From Hydrogenophaga sp. (GTDB taxonomy: Bacteria > Pseudomonadota > Gammaproteobacteria > Burkholderiales > Burkholderiaceae_C), in NCBI GenBank assembly GCA_030682835.1, contig JAUXNG010000005.1, positions 1-64,000 on the forward strand: a stretch of 64,000 nucleotides of DNA. The letters are read 5' to 3'. Numbering within the stretch: position 1 is the stretch's first letter; each line of letters starts with the position of its first letter. A program made the translations under genes and the position numbers. A model generated the notes under the pieces. That model did no database searches. It was not told where the DNA came from and saw nothing but the letters and a program-made list of their open reading frames with translations. Shown piece by piece: positions 13,056 through 23,338 of this stretch.

Positions 13056-14060
13056 ATGAACCCTCACGACACCGCCGCCCCCGACATGCCTTCCCGCCGC
13101 CACGTCATCGCCGCCGCTTCGGCCCTGACCGCCGCCCTGGTGTGGCCCCAGGCGCAGGCACAGGCCACCTGGCCCAGCCGCCCGCTGAAGATCGTGGTGG
13201 GCTTCCCCGGCGGATCGTCGCCCGATTTGATGGCCCGCGCGCTGGCAGAGCCCCTGGCCGCGGCCCTCGGCCAGCCGGTGGTGGTGGAGAACCGGCCCGG
13301 TGCCGGCGGCAACATCGCGGCCAGCGCGGTGGCGCGTGCCACCGACGACCACACCATCGGCCTGATGATCAACGGCAACATGACGATCGCCAAGATCCTC
13401 AACCCCGCCACACCCTACGATCCGCTGACCGACCTCACGCCGGTCTCACTGCTGGCGGTGGCGCCCCTGGTGCTGACAGTGCCGGTGAGCGTCACGGCCA
13501 GCGGGGCCGACTTCTTCCGTGTGGCGCGGGAAGCCGGCGACCGCTGGAACTACGGCACGCCGGGCGTGGGCACCGTGGCCCACCTGGGCATGGAACTGCT
13601 CAAGGGCCATGCCGGCCTGGGAACCGTGCACGTGCCCTACCCGGGCAACCCGCAGGTGATCGCCGCCATGCTGAGCGACCAGCTGCAGATGGCGCTGCTG
13701 CCACCCGGACTGGCCATGGCGCAGGTACGGGCCGGCAAGCTGCGCGCCGTCGGCGTCACATCCCGTGGCCGCAGCAGCGTGGTGCCCGAGCTGCCGAGCC
13801 TGGCCGAGCTGGGTGTGCGCGACATGCAGATGGAGATCTGGAACGCGGTGGCAGCGCCCAACAGCCTGCCCAAGGCGCACGTCAACCGGCTGGCCGTGGT
13901 GCTGACCGAGATCGTGCGCCGGCCCGAGATTCGCCAGAACATCCTGAACCAGGGCTGGCAGGTGGCCGGCACGGCGCCCGAGGGTCTGGCCAAGCGCGTG
14001 CAGGTCGACACGGCGGCCATGTCCGACGTGATCCAGCGCAACAACATCCGACCGAACTGA
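13056..14060 (+). CDS. Bug/TctC family periplasmic substrate-binding protein
   Basis: A 334-residue protein with an N-terminal export signal (SRRHVIAAASALTAALVW, residues about 14-31, cleaved near AQAQA); the paired arginines allow Tat export. The mature protein starts WPSRPLKIVVGFPGGSSPDLMARALAE and has VVENRPGAGGNIAA, both hallmarks of the Bordetella uptake gene (Bug) family that binds carboxylates for tripartite tricarboxylate transporters. No tctA/tctB membrane genes are nearby, so it is an orphan, as is common in Burkholderiales. Its ligand may be the aromatic acid used by the adjacent monooxygenase (inference). Confidence 0.9.
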   Translation: MNPHDTAAPDMPSRRHVIAAASALTAALVWPQAQAQATWPSRPLKIVVGFPGGSSPDLMARALAEPLAAALGQPVVVENRPGAGGNIAASAVARATDDHTIGLMINGNMTIAKILNPATPYDPLTDLTPVSLLAVAPLVLTVPVSVTASGADFFRVAREAGDRWNYGTPGVGTVAHLGMELLKGHAGLGTVHVPYPGNPQVIAAMLSDQLQMALLPPGLAMAQVRAGKLRAVGVTSRGRSSVVPELPSLAELGVRDMQMEIWNAVAAPNSLPKAHVNRLAVVLTEIVRRPEIRQNILNQGWQVAGTAPEGLAKRVQVDTAAMSDVIQRNNIRPN

Positions 14061-14077
14061 ACCAGAGGGGCGGGGCC

Positions 14078-15207
<1,130 letters not shown>

Positions 15208-15211
<4 letters not shown>

Positions 15212-15894
15212 GGCGTGGACTCCCGGGCCATGGGCGCGCGGCCCGGCCGCCGGCTGGCCAGCAGCGAGGCGGCGATGGCCACCAGCGAAATCAGCAGCAA
15301 GGTGAGCGACATCAGGTGCGCGCCACGGGTATCAAAGGCCTGCACGCGGTCGTAGATGGCGATCGCGATGGTCTGCGTCTCACCCGGGATGCTGCCGCCC
15401 ACCATCAGCACCACACCGAATTCGCCCAGCGTGTGGGCAAAGGTCATCACCGCGGCCGACATGATGCCGGGCCACACCAGCGGCAGGTCCACCCGCGTGA
15501 AGCGCTCCCAGCTGGACAGGCCGCACACCAGCGCGGCTTCGTGCAGGCTGGGGGGCACGTTCTCGTACGCACGCTGCAGCGGCTGCAAGGCGAACGGGAT
15601 GTTAAATATCAGCGAGGCGATGAGCAGGCCAGTGAAGCTGAAGGTGAGCTGCACGCCAAAGAGCTGCTGTGCCCACTGGCCCAGCGGCGACGCGTTGCCC
15701 ATGCCCACCAGCAGGTAATAACCCAGCACGGTGGGCGGCAGCACCAGCGGCAGCAGCATGGCCGCTTCTACCCAGATCTTCCAGCGCGCCGGGGTGCGCG
15801 CGATCCAGCGCCCCAGCCACAGGCCCAAAGGCAGCAGCAGCGCCACCGTGGCGGCGGCCAGCTTGAGCGAGAGGGAAAGGGCGGTCCAGTCCAC
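15208..15894 (-). CDS. modB: Molybdate ABC transporter permease
   Basis: A 228-residue inner-membrane protein with about five to six transmembrane helices. The EAA loop is ENVPPSLHEAALVCGLSSWERFTRVDLPLVWPGI, followed by the conserved AHTLGEFGVVLMVGGSIPGETQT stretch typical of ModB. It lies 12 bp downstream of modA and overlaps modC, so the three genes are translated as a unit. Confidence 0.95.
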
Positions 15895-15906
15895 GCGCTC
15901 AGCGAC

Positions 15907-16761
15907 TCATGGCGTGCGGCCGGCGGGGCTGTCGGGCAGGCTGAAGCCGTAGCGGCGCAGCACCGCCTGCGCCGCCGGCGCCTTCAGGTAGGCGTAAAAC
16001 GCGCGGGCGGTGGCATCAGCGCCCTGCAGCAACACCATGCGCTGGTTCAGGGGCTGGTGCCAGGCCTCTGGGATCAGCGCAAAGCTGCCTTGCGCGGCTA
16101 CGGCCGGCGCCAGGGCCAGCGAATACGCCACGATGCCGCCCTGCGTGCTGCCCGAGGTGGCGAACTGCGCAGCCTGCGAAATGTTTTCGCCCAGCACCAG
16201 CCGAGGCTGGATCTGCTGCCAGAGGCCGGCGTGTTGGAGCGCTTCCATGGCGCGTGTGCCATACGGCGCGTGCTCGGGGTTGGCGATGGCGAATTTCTGC
16301 AGCCGGCCGTCTTTCAGCGCCAGGGCGAGATCGCGCAATTCGCCGTCGGCCTTCAGCGGCGAGCCCTTGGGCACCATCAGACCGATGCGTCCCACGGCGT
16401 AGCGGTGGCCACGGTCCAGCGTCTTGCCGGCATCGGCCAGCTTGAACACGAAGTCTTCGTCGGCCGAGAGGAACAGGTGAAAAGGCGCGCCCTGCTGGAT
16501 CTGCCGGTAGAAGTTGCCCGATGAACCAAACACCAGCCGCACCGGAGCGCCACCGTCCCGGCGAAACTGCGCGCTCACTTCTTCCAGCGCAAATTTCAGG
16601 TCGGACGCCGCCACCACCACCGGCTGTGCCCACGCCAGTGGAGCGCCGAGCATCAGCAGCAGGGCCACCAGCCAGCCGCTCAGCCTGTTGTTCGGCCAGC
16701 CTGCCGAGCGCTGCGCATGCGCAGTGCCAGGGGCGGAGCGGAGGGCGAGGATCGGGCGCAT
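15907..16761 (-). CDS. modA: Molybdate-binding periplasmic protein
   Basis: A 284-residue solute-binding protein. The hydrophobic export segment LVALLLMLGAPLAWA (about 31-45) follows an unusually long polar N-terminus of 30 residues, so the true start may lie downstream. The mature protein has the ModA pattern: VVAASDLKFALEEVSAQF, VFGSSGNFYRQI, AIANPEHAPYGTRA and GSTQGGIVAYSLAL. It should deliver molybdate or tungstate to ModBC. Its start is only 10 bp after the kynA stop and I see no separate promoter or ModE box, so it may be read through from kyn transcription. Confidence 0.9.
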   Translation of the reverse strand: MRPILALRSAPGTAHAQRSAGWPNNRLSGWLVALLLMLGAPLAWAQPVVVAASDLKFALEEVSAQFRRDGGAPVRLVFGSSGNFYRQIQQGAPFHLFLSADEDFVFKLADAGKTLDRGHRYAVGRIGLMVPKGSPLKADGELRDLALALKDGRLQKFAIANPEHAPYGTRAMEALQHAGLWQQIQPRLVLGENISQAAQFATSGSTQGGIVAYSLALAPAVAAQGSFALIPEAWHQPLNQRMVLLQGADATARAFYAYLKAPAAQAVLRRYGFSLPDSPAGRTP

Positions 16762-16771
16762 CTGCCCATTA

Positions 16772-17653
16772 TCACAAGTCGGTACGCAGCTTCCAGATCT
16801 CGGGGAACAGCACCACGTCGAGCATCTTGCGCAGGTAGCTCACGCCCCCCGTGCCGCCGGTGCCGCGCTTGAAGCCGATGACGCGTTCCACCGTGGTCAC
16901 GTGGCGGAAGCGCCAGAGCCGGAAGGCATCTTCCAGGTCGGTGAGTTCTTCGCCCAGCTGGTACAGGTCCCAGTGGTCCTTGGGGTTCCGGTAGACCTGC
17001 AGCCAGGCTTGTTCCACCGCGTCGCTGGCTTCATAAGGCTGGGTCCAGTCGCGCTCGGTGTGGCTGGCCGGCACCGCCAGGCCGCGGCGCGCCAGCAGGC
17101 GCAGCGCTTCGTCGTACAGCGACGGAGTTTCATAGGCCGACTGCACCAGCGCCAGCCGCTCGGGTGCGTGCGCGTGGGGCTTGAGCATGGCCGCGTTCTT
17201 GTTGCCCAGCGCGAATTCGATGCAGCGGTACTGAAAACTCTGGAAGCCGCTGGAGCTGGACAGGTAAGGCCGGATGGCGCTGTACTCAGGCGGTGTCATG
17301 GTGGCCAGCACGTCCCAGGCGTGCACCAGCTGCTCCATGATCTTGGAAACGCGCGCCAGCATCTTGAAGGCGGGGTTGAGTTCGTCGGCGGCGATGTGGC
17401 GAATGGCGGCCTGCAGCTCGTGCAGCATCAGCTTCATCCAGAGCTCACTGGTCTGGTGCTGCACGATGAACAGCAGCTCGTCGTGCGCGGGCGACAGCGG
17501 CTTCTGTGCGCTGAGGATGGCGTCGAGCTGCAGGTAGTCGCCGTAGCTCATGGACTGGCTGAAGTCGAGCTGGGCTTTCTCCTCAGTGACGATGTTTTCG
17601 GTGTGGTGCGCAGTGGGTGCTGTCGCTGAAAGGGGGTTGTGGGGGCAGGCCAT
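16772..17653 (-). CDS. kynA: Tryptophan 2,3-dioxygenase
   Basis: A 293-residue cytosolic haem dioxygenase that opens the indole ring of L-tryptophan to N-formylkynurenine, the first step of the kynurenine pathway. The conserved haem-pocket and substrate region [19 protein letters not shown] (about 58-76), [19 protein letters not shown] and the C-terminal [16 protein letters not shown] are all present, and the length is typical of bacterial TDO. A GGAG lies 7 nt before the ATG, immediately beside a copy of the dispersed inverted repeat. It is the third kyn gene, after kynB and kynU. Confidence 0.96.
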   Translation of the reverse strand: MACPHNPLSATAPTAHHTENIVTEEKAQLDFSQSMSYGDYLQLDAILSAQKPLSPAHDELLFIVQHQTSELWMKLMLHELQAAIRHIAADELNPAFKMLARVSKIMEQLVHAWDVLATMTPPEYSAIRPYLSSSSGFQSFQYRCIEFALGNKNAAMLKPHAHAPERLALVQSAYETPSLYDEALRLLARRGLAVPASHTERDWTQPYEASDAVEQAWLQVYRNPKDHWDLYQLGEELTDLEDAFRLWRFRHVTTVERVIGFKRGTGGTGGVSYLRKMLDVVLFPEIWKLRTDL

Positions 17654-17663
17654 GTTTTGTCTC

Positions 17664-17737
17664 CGTTCGCCCTGAGCTTGTCAAAGGGCTTGTGCAATGC
17701 GGGATGTAGAGGGCTTCGACAAGCTCAGCCCGAACGG
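17664..17737. repeat. Inverted pair of the dispersed repeat between kynU and kynA
   Basis: Left arm 17664-17691 (CGTTCGCCCTGAGCTTGTCA...) and right arm 17711-17737 (GGGCTTCGACAAGCTCAGCC...) are inverted copies that can form a long stem-loop in the kynU-kynA intergenic RNA. The left arm abuts the kynA Shine-Dalgarno. Confidence 0.9.
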
Positions 17738-17756
17738 CGGTTTTGATCAGACAGCG

Positions 17757-19049
17757 TCAAGTGACGGCGTGTTTCTGGTTGAATTCGGGGCGCTGCCATT
17801 CGCCCGTTTCAAGCACTTGCTTCAGGTGCTCCACCGCGTTCCAGACATCTTCGAAACCGATGTAGAGCGGCGTGAAGCCGAAGCGCAGGATGTCCGTGCT
17901 CCCCGTTCGTCCTGAGCCTGTGGAAGAATCGCCGGCCCGGAAGTCACCGACCACGCCGCGCGCAATCAGCGCCTGAACGATGGCGTAGGCGCCTTCGTCC
18001 TTGGTCAGGCACACCTGGGAGCCGCGCTGGCTGTGTGCCAGCGGCGTGGCCAGGCCCAGTCCGTGGCCGGCGCAGCGTTCCTGCACCAGCTGGATGAACA
18101 GGTCGGTGAGCGCCAGCGACTTGGCACGCAGCGCGGCCATGCCACCCAGTGTCTCGGCCGCGGTGAACACGTCCAGCCCGCATTCCAGTGCCGAGAGACT
18201 GATGATGGGCTGCGTGCCGCACTGGTAGCGCGTGATGCCGGGGGCGGGCTGATAGTCGGGCGTGAAGGCGAAGGGTGCGGCGTGGCCCCACCAGCCGGCC
18301 AGGGGTTGCCAGCAGCGGTCGGTGTGGCGCGGGTTGACCCACACGAAGGCCGGGGCGCCCGGACCGCCGTTGAGGTACTTGTAGCCGCAGCCCACGGCGA
18401 AATCGGCGTTCGCGCCATTCAGGTCCACCGGCACCGCGCCGGCACTGTGCGCCAGGTCCCACACCATCAGCGCGCCTGCGGCGTGCGCGGCAGCGGTGAC
18501 GGCGGGCATGTCGTGCATGGCGCCGGTGCGGTAGTTCACATGGGTGAGCATGAGCACGGCCACATCGTCGGTGAGCGCAGCGGCGATGCCCTCGGGCTCG
18601 ACCAGCACCAGTTCCAGCCCGCGTTCCTTGCACAGGGCCTCGGCGATGTAGAGGTCGGTGGGGAAGTTGCTGCGCTCGCTCACGATGCGCCGCGCTGCCG
18701 GGCGGTCTTCGGCGGCGATGTTGAGGGCGGCCGACAGCACCTTGTAGAGGTTGATGGAGGTGGTGTCGGTGGCCACCACCTCGCCGGCACCGGCGCCGAT
18801 CAGGCGGGCGATGCGGTCGCCCACACGCTGCGGCAGGCTGAACCAGCCGTTCTTGTTCCAGCTCTGGATCAGGTCGGTGCCCCATTCGCGTGTGACCACG
18901 TCGGCGATGCGCGCGGGCGCGGCCGCGGGTATCACGCCGAGCGAGTTGCCGTCGAGGTAGATCGTGTCCGGTGGCAGCTGGAAATGCTCGCGCAGCGTGC
19001 GAAGCGGGTCGTTGGCGTCGAGGGTCTGGCAGTGTTGAAGGGTGGTCAT
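17757..19049 (-). CDS. kynU: Kynureninase, with an in-frame repeat-derived insertion
   Basis: A 430-residue PLP enzyme that splits kynurenine to anthranilate and alanine. I start at ATG 19049 ([10 protein letters not shown]); the longer upstream frame translates another copy of the DNA repeat. Family motifs are [20 protein letters not shown], the PLP lysine in [12 protein letters not shown], and [15 protein letters not shown]. Near the C-terminus the conserved [17 protein letters not shown] is interrupted: GDFRAG is followed by [12 protein letters not shown] and then [11 protein letters not shown] (insert about residues 370-383). The extra bases are a degenerate copy of the dispersed repeat. 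The frame is intact, so the gene is probably still functional. Confidence 0.93.
   Translation of the reverse strand: MTTLQHCQTLDANDPLRTLREHFQLPPDTIYLDGNSLGVIPAAAPARIADVVTREWGTDLIQSWNKNGWFSLPQRVGDRIARLIGAGAGEVVATDTTSINLYKVLSAALNIAAEDRPAARRIVSERSNFPTDLYIAEALCKERGLELVLVEPEGIAAALTDDVAVLMLTHVNYRTGAMHDMPAVTAAAHAAGALMVWDLAHSAGAVPVDLNGANADFAVGCGYKYLNGGPGAPAFVWVNPRHTDRCWQPLAGWWGHAAPFAFTPDYQPAPGITRYQCGTQPIISLSALECGLDVFTAAETLGGMAALRAKSLALTDLFIQLVQERCAGHGLGLATPLAHSQRGSQVCLTKDEGAYAIVQALIARGVVGDFRAGDSSTGSGRTGSTDILRFGFTPLYIGFEDVWNAVEHLKQVLETGEWQRPEFNQKHAVT
17903..17930. repeat. Dispersed repeat copy inside kynU
   Basis: CCGTTCGTCCTGAGCCTGTG followed by GAAGAATC matches the repeat family with a few changes. 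It encodes the extra residues within the conserved GDFRAPDILRFG region of kynureninase. Confidence 0.85.
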
Positions 19050-19066
19050 GGGGTGGGATCTGGTGA

Positions 19067-19092
19067 GGGCTTCGACAGGCTCAGCCCGAACG
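19067..19092. repeat. Dispersed repeat copy between kynB and kynU
   Basis: GGGCTTCGACAGGCTCAGCC plus CGAACG, a single arm 17 bp upstream of the kynU start. Translated in frame it gives the spurious N-terminal extension of the longer kynU frame. Confidence 0.88.
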
Positions 19093-19134
19093 TATGAAAG
19101 GGCGTGCGACGGCGCGTGGCGGGTCAGGATGGGT

Positions 19135-19761
19135 TCACAGCTCGCGCAGCACGGCACGCACCGGTGACGCGTCGGCAGTGGTCAGCTTCAGGGGCAGCGC
19201 AATCAGCTCGTAGTCACCTTCAGGCACGTCGTCGAGCAGCAGGTTTTCCAGCACCCGCAGGCCGCGGTGGCGGATGGTCTGGTGGCTGGGCAGCGGCTTG
19301 CTGTCGGCCGGGTCGATGCTGGCGCTGTCGATGCCGATCAGCATCACGCCCCGGTCGGCCAGCAGGCTCACGGTTTCGGGCGCGAAGGCGGGCAGGGCGG
19401 TGTCGAACTGCGTCTGTGGCATGTGTTCGTAGACGCGCACCAGCACCCGCTCGGGCAACTGGTCCATGGCGTGCGCCAGGTGTTCGGGCCGCACCAGCGG
19501 GCCACAGTTGATGGCGTGGATGACGCGGCAGGGGCCGATGAAGGCCTGCAAGTCCACCGCGCCGATGGCCTCGCCCTGCGGGTCGTAGTGCAGCGGCGCA
19601 TCAGCATGCGCGCCCACATGCGGGCTCAGGGTGATGGCGCTGACGTTGACCGGGCAGCCCGGCCCGATGGTCGCCATCCACTGCTGCGCGTAGGCGGTGT
19701 CCCCCGGGAAAACCGGTGAGGCCGCATGGACGGGTGGGGAGATGTCCCAAAGCTTTTGCAT
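19135..19761 (-). CDS. kynB: Kynurenine formamidase (cyclase family)
   Basis: A 208-residue enzyme that hydrolyses N-formylkynurenine to kynurenine and formate. The metal-binding motif [13 protein letters not shown] (His48, His52, Asp54) matches the family HxGTHxDxPxH pattern with Ala in place of Thr. Also present are the [18 protein letters not shown] start and [18 protein letters not shown], which is diagnostic of bacterial KynB. It is the first gene of kynB-kynU-kynA on the minus strand. Confidence 0.95.
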   Translation of the reverse strand: MQKLWDISPPVHAASPVFPGDTAYAQQWMATIGPGCPVNVSAITLSPHVGAHADAPLHYDPQGEAIGAVDLQAFIGPCRVIHAINCGPLVRPEHLAHAMDQLPERVLVRVYEHMPQTQFDTALPAFAPETVSLLADRGVMLIGIDSASIDPADSKPLPSHQTIRHRGLRVLENLLLDDVPEGDYELIALPLKLTTADASPVRAVLREL

Positions 19762-19828
19762 GGTCCGGCGAAGGTAGCACCAGCGAAAAAACCATGGTGT
19801 CGGTAATTTCCAACGGCCTGGACAAATA

Positions 19829-19842
19829 CTTCAGGCCTGAAG
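19829..19842. promoter_or_regulatory. Perfect 14-bp palindrome upstream of kynB
   Basis: CTTCAGGCCTGAAG lies about 68 bp upstream of the kynB start in a 101-bp gap. It could be a regulator site, for example of an Lrp/AsnC-type KynR known to control kyn genes in pseudomonads. No such regulator gene is in the window, so the assignment is speculative. Confidence 0.35.
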
Positions 19843-19862
19843 CAAATCAGGGCTCCGGTCTC

Positions 19863-20780
19863 TCAAGACAAGGGCGGCTGGCGCACCAGCAGCACCTTCA
19901 GCGCCCGGTCGGGCGACACATCGGCAAAGGCGGCCGGGTTGGGCAGGCGCTGCACGCATTCCAGCTCGGGGGCTTGCGCGGCCAGCAGCTCGTGCAGAAA
20001 GGCTTCAGGTATTTCGGGCGCGTTCAGGCAGAGCAGGGCGTGCCCACCGGGGCGCAGCAGGTCGGGCAGGCGGCGCACCAGGCGGGCGTAGTCTTTGTTG
20101 GCCACGAAGCTGCCGCGCTGGAAACTCGGTGGGTCGGCGATCACCAGGCCATACGGTCCCATGCGCGTGACTTTTCCCCAGGAGCTGAACAGATCGTGCG
20201 CCAGAAACTTGGCGCCGCTGGTGATGCCGTTGAGCTGCTGGTTCTGCTGCCCGGTGGTGAGCGCGCCCTGGGCCATGTCCAGGTTCACCACTTCCTTCGC
20301 GCCGCCCTGCAGCGCCGCCACCGAGAAGGCGCAGGTGTAGGCGAACAGGTTGAGCACCTTGTGTCCCTGCGAATGAGCGCGCACCCAGCGCCGGCCCTCG
20401 GCCATGTCCAGAAACAGACCGTGGTTCTGGCCGCGCATGAGGTTGACGCGGTAGCGCGCGCCATCTTCCGTCACCACATGGGATTCCGGCACGCTGCCGG
20501 CCAGCACGGTGGTTTCGCTGCGGCCGTCCATGCGTGTCTGCAGCACGGCGTTCAGCGGTACGTCAGGTGCCAGCTCAGCGTGGCGCGCCTGCAGGGCGGC
20601 GGACAGCGCGGCCACTTCCTCGGGTGTGGCGGTGCCGAACTTCGTGAGCAGCCACACCGGCGGGTAGGCGTCCAGCGTCCAGGCCTCGCAACCCGGATGC
20701 AAGCCGCCGCGGCCGTGGAAGACGCGCTGGGCATCCAGGGGCATGGCCATGGTGGCGATGGCGTCGAGCAGGGCTTGCAT
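19863..20780 (-). CDS. Class I SAM-dependent methyltransferase (RlmI/RlmK-like)
   Basis: A 305-residue protein starting at ATG 20780, 17 bp after the upstream gene's stop; the longer frame would overlap that gene by 88 bp. The SAM-binding region VLNLFAYTCAFSVAALQGGAKEVVNLDMAQGAL and the catalytic-type motif VIADPPSFQRGSF are typical of 23S rRNA cytosine or guanine methyltransferases of the RlmI/RlmK-type family. The PUA domain of RlmI seems absent, so the exact RNA target is uncertain. It follows the YkgJ gene closely. Confidence 0.8.
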   Translation of the reverse strand: MQALLDAIATMAMPLDAQRVFHGRGGLHPGCEAWTLDAYPPVWLLTKFGTATPEEVAALSAALQARHAELAPDVPLNAVLQTRMDGRSETTVLAGSVPESHVVTEDGARYRVNLMRGQNHGLFLDMAEGRRWVRAHSQGHKVLNLFAYTCAFSVAALQGGAKEVVNLDMAQGALTTGQQNQQLNGITSGAKFLAHDLFSSWGKVTRMGPYGLVIADPPSFQRGSFVANKDYARLVRRLPDLLRPGGHALLCLNAPEIPEAFLHELLAAQAPELECVQRLPNPAAFADVSPDRALKVLLVRQPPLS

Positions 20781-20796
20781 GGAACGGGGTACTAGA

Positions 20797-21120
20797 TCAG
20801 GCGGCGAGCCTGTTGTCGTCGAGCGGGGCCAGTCCATGCCGGCGGCGCGCCTGGGCGCAGGCGTCGCTGCCTTGCTCGAACTCACGGCAGGGGTTGGGGC
20901 GCCATTCGTAAATGCCGCAGGTGGCCTTCTGGCCGACCTGGCCGCAGAGCGCGGCGCAGCGGGGGCGGCCGTGGTCGGTGCCGCGCATGCGGCTGGTGCT
21001 GTCCGTCACCGGCACCCAGAGCCCGTCGGGCACGCTACCGCCCTCGGATTGCGTCTCGTACACCGAAAAGTCCACGCGGAAGCTGGCGCAGCAGGCGCCG
21101 CAGGTGGTGCACGGGCTCAT
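20797..21120 (-). CDS. YkgJ family cysteine-cluster protein
   Basis: A 107-residue protein with the zinc/iron-chelating cysteine pattern CTTCGACCASF near the N-terminus and later RCAALCGQVGQKATCGIYEWRPNPCREF. Eight cysteines are spaced as in the YkgJ/CxxCxxCC family, which is predicted to bind a metal or Fe-S cluster; no reaction is established. It sits between argF (22 bp away) and the methyltransferase on the same strand. Confidence 0.85.
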   Translation of the reverse strand: MSPCTTCGACCASFRVDFSVYETQSEGGSVPDGLWVPVTDSTSRMRGTDHGRPRCAALCGQVGQKATCGIYEWRPNPCREFEQGSDACAQARRRHGLAPLDDNRLAA

Positions 21121-21142
21121 GGGACTGCGACGGGCCAGGTGC

Positions 21143-22090
21143 TCAGGCCAGCTGGCCGAGCAGCAGGTACTCCATCAGCGCCTTCTGCACGTGCATGCGG
21201 TTCTCGGCCTCGTCCCACACCACGCTCTGCGGGCCATCGATCACCTCGGCACTCACTTCCTCGCCGCGGTGGGCGGGGAGGCAGTGCATGAACAGGGCGT
21301 CGGGTTTGGCCACGGCCATCATGGCCTCGTCCACGCACCATTGCTTGAAGGCGGCTCGGCGCACCTCGTTCTCGGCTTCATAGCCCATGCTGGTCCACAC
21401 GTCGGTGGTGACCAGGTCGGCTCCCTGGCACGCGGCTTTCGGATCGCTGAACACCTTGTAGCAGGCCGGGTTGGAGATGCCGGCGAGCTTCGCATCCACC
21501 TCGTAGCCGCTGGGCGTGCTCACGTGCACCGTGAAGCCCAGCAGCTCGGCCGCCTGCAGCCAGGTGTTGGCCATGTTGTTGCCGTCGCCCACCCAGGCCA
21601 CCACCTTGCCGCGGATGGCGTCCAGTGGGTTGCCGCTGGCGGCCGGGCGGTACTCGACCAGCGTGAACAGATCGGCCAGGATCTGGCAGGGGTGGAACTC
21701 GTTGGTCAGGCCGTTGATGACCGGCACGCGCGAATGCGCAGCAAACGCTTCGATCTTGCTCTGCTCGAAGGTGCGGATCATCACCAGGTCGACCATGCGG
21801 CTGATGACCTTGGCGCTGTCTTCGATGGGCTCGGCGCGGCCGAGCTGGCTGTCGCCGGTGGTCAGGTGCACCACCGAGCCGCCGAGCTGGTACATGCCGG
21901 CCTCGAAGCTCACGCGGGTGCGCGTGCTGGCCTTCTCGAAGATCATGGCCAGCGTGCGGTCCGGGTCGGCGAAGGGCTGGTGTTTTTCCACGGCCTTGAA
22001 CTTGGCCTTGATGAAGGCAGCGCGCGACAGCAGGTAGCCGTACTCGTCGGCGCTCAGGTCCTTGAACTGCAGGTAGTGCTTCAGATTCAT
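21143..22090 (-). CDS. argF: Ornithine carbamoyltransferase
   Basis: A 315-residue enzyme making citrulline from ornithine and carbamoyl phosphate. The carbamoyl-phosphate motif STRTR (55-59), HPCQILAD, and the ornithine-binding HCLPAHRGEE near residue 265 are all intact. I choose ATG 22090 because orthologues begin close to MNLKHYLQF. A GTG at 22102 overlaps the argD stop (GTGA) and would add four residues. It directly follows argD, giving an argD-argF arginine operon. Confidence 0.95.
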   Translation of the reverse strand: MNLKHYLQFKDLSADEYGYLLSRAAFIKAKFKAVEKHQPFADPDRTLAMIFEKASTRTRVSFEAGMYQLGGSVVHLTTGDSQLGRAEPIEDSAKVISRMVDLVMIRTFEQSKIEAFAAHSRVPVINGLTNEFHPCQILADLFTLVEYRPAASGNPLDAIRGKVVAWVGDGNNMANTWLQAAELLGFTVHVSTPSGYEVDAKLAGISNPACYKVFSDPKAACQGADLVTTDVWTSMGYEAENEVRRAAFKQWCVDEAMMAVAKPDALFMHCLPAHRGEEVSAEVIDGPQSVVWDEAENRMHVQKALMEYLLLGQLA

Positions 22091-22098
22091 GGCTGTGC

Positions 22099-23301
22099 TC
22101 ACTCCGCCAGGAAGGCTTTGATGATGGGCAGCAAGATAGCGACCACCTCGTCGGCTTCGGCCGTGGTCATGATCAGCGGGGGCACCAGGCGGATCACGCT
22201 GTCGGCCGTCACGCTCAGCAGCAGGCCGGCGTCAGCCGCGCGCTGCGTGATGACGCCGCAGGGCTTGGTGAGCTCGATGCCGATCATCAGGCCCTGGCCG
22301 CGGATCTCTTTCACGCCTGGCAGGCCTTTCAGGCCGGCTTCGAGTGCGCCGCTCAGGTGCGCGCCCACAGTAGCGGCATTGGCCAGCAGGCCTTCCTCTT
22401 CCATGATGCGGATGGTCTCCACACCGGCGCGCATGGCCAGCGGGTTGCCTCCAAAGGTGGTGCCGTGGTTGCCCGGCTGGAAGATGTTCGCGGCCTTCGG
22501 GCCGGCCACCACCGCACCGATGGGCACGCCCGAGCCCAGGCCCTTGGCCAGCGGCATCACGTCGGGCTGGATGCCCGCCCACTGGTGCGCAAACCACTTG
22601 CCGGTGCGGCCCATGCCGCACTGCACCTCGTCGATCATGAGCAGCCAGTCCTGTTCGTCGCACAGGGCGCGCAAGTCCTGCATGTAGCCCACCGTCATCG
22701 GGTTCACACCGCCTTCGCCCTGGATGGCTTCGAAGAACACGGCCACCACATTCGGGTTGCCGGCGGTCGCTTGTTTCAGCGCCTCGATATCGTTCACCGG
22801 CACGCGGATGAAACCCTCCACCAGCGGGCCAAAGCCGGCCTGGATTTTGGGGTTGCCCGTGGCCGACAGGGTGGCGATGGAGCGGCCGTGAAAGGCTTTT
22901 TCGTAAACCACGATCTCGGGCCGCTCGATGCCCTTGTCGTGCCCGAACTTGCGTGCCAGTTTCAGCGCCGCTTCGTTGGCTTCCAGGCCGGTGCTGCAGA
23001 AGAACACATTGGTGAGTCCCGAGCGCTCCACCAGCATCTGTGCCAGGCGTTCCTGGTCGGGCACGTGGTAGTAGTTGCAGCAGTGGATCATCTTGGCCAC
23101 CTGGTCCTGCAGCGCCGGCACGAGCTTGGGGTGACCGTGGCCGAGTGTGTTCACGGCAATGCCCGCCAGCGCGTCCAGGTATTCCTTGCCGTTCACGTCC
23201 CAGACGCGGCAGCCTCGGCCGTGAGACATGGCGATCGGCAGGCGACCGTAGGTGTTCATCACGTGGGGCGAGGCGGCGGCGAGAGGCGAGGCAGCAGTCA
23301 T
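22099..23301 (-). CDS. argD: Acetylornithine aminotransferase
   Basis: A 400-residue class III PLP aminotransferase that makes N-acetylornithine in arginine synthesis and often succinyldiaminopimelate in lysine synthesis. Motifs are NVFFCSTGLEANEAALKLAR, VYEKAFHGRS, LLMIDEVQCGMGRTG (Asp binding PLP nitrogen), the PLP lysine in MPLAKGLGSGVP, and GTTFGGNPLA. The start MTAASPLAAASPHVM fits orthologues; the upstream extension of 15 residues has no support. It is the first gene of argD-argF, behind a leader with a terminator-like hairpin. Confidence 0.93.
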   Translation of the reverse strand: MTAASPLAAASPHVMNTYGRLPIAMSHGRGCRVWDVNGKEYLDALAGIAVNTLGHGHPKLVPALQDQVAKMIHCCNYYHVPDQERLAQMLVERSGLTNVFFCSTGLEANEAALKLARKFGHDKGIERPEIVVYEKAFHGRSIATLSATGNPKIQAGFGPLVEGFIRVPVNDIEALKQATAGNPNVVAVFFEAIQGEGGVNPMTVGYMQDLRALCDEQDWLLMIDEVQCGMGRTGKWFAHQWAGIQPDVMPLAKGLGSGVPIGAVVAGPKAANIFQPGNHGTTFGGNPLAMRAGVETIRIMEEEGLLANAATVGAHLSGALEAGLKGLPGVKEIRGQGLMIGIELTKPCGVITQRAADAGLLLSVTADSVIRLVPPLIMTTAEADEVVAILLPIIKAFLAE

Positions 23302-23338
23302 GCGGGGCTCCGGTGGACAGTGAAGGCCAAAAAAGAAG

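Noticed and set aside
17757-19049. kynU as a pseudogene
   Set aside because: Despite the inserted repeat, the frame is intact, all PLP-site motifs are present, and the C-terminal motif resumes correctly.
19050-19157. N-terminal extension of kynU
   Set aside because: It encodes a translated copy of the dispersed repeat; ATG 19049 matches the normal kynureninase N-terminus.
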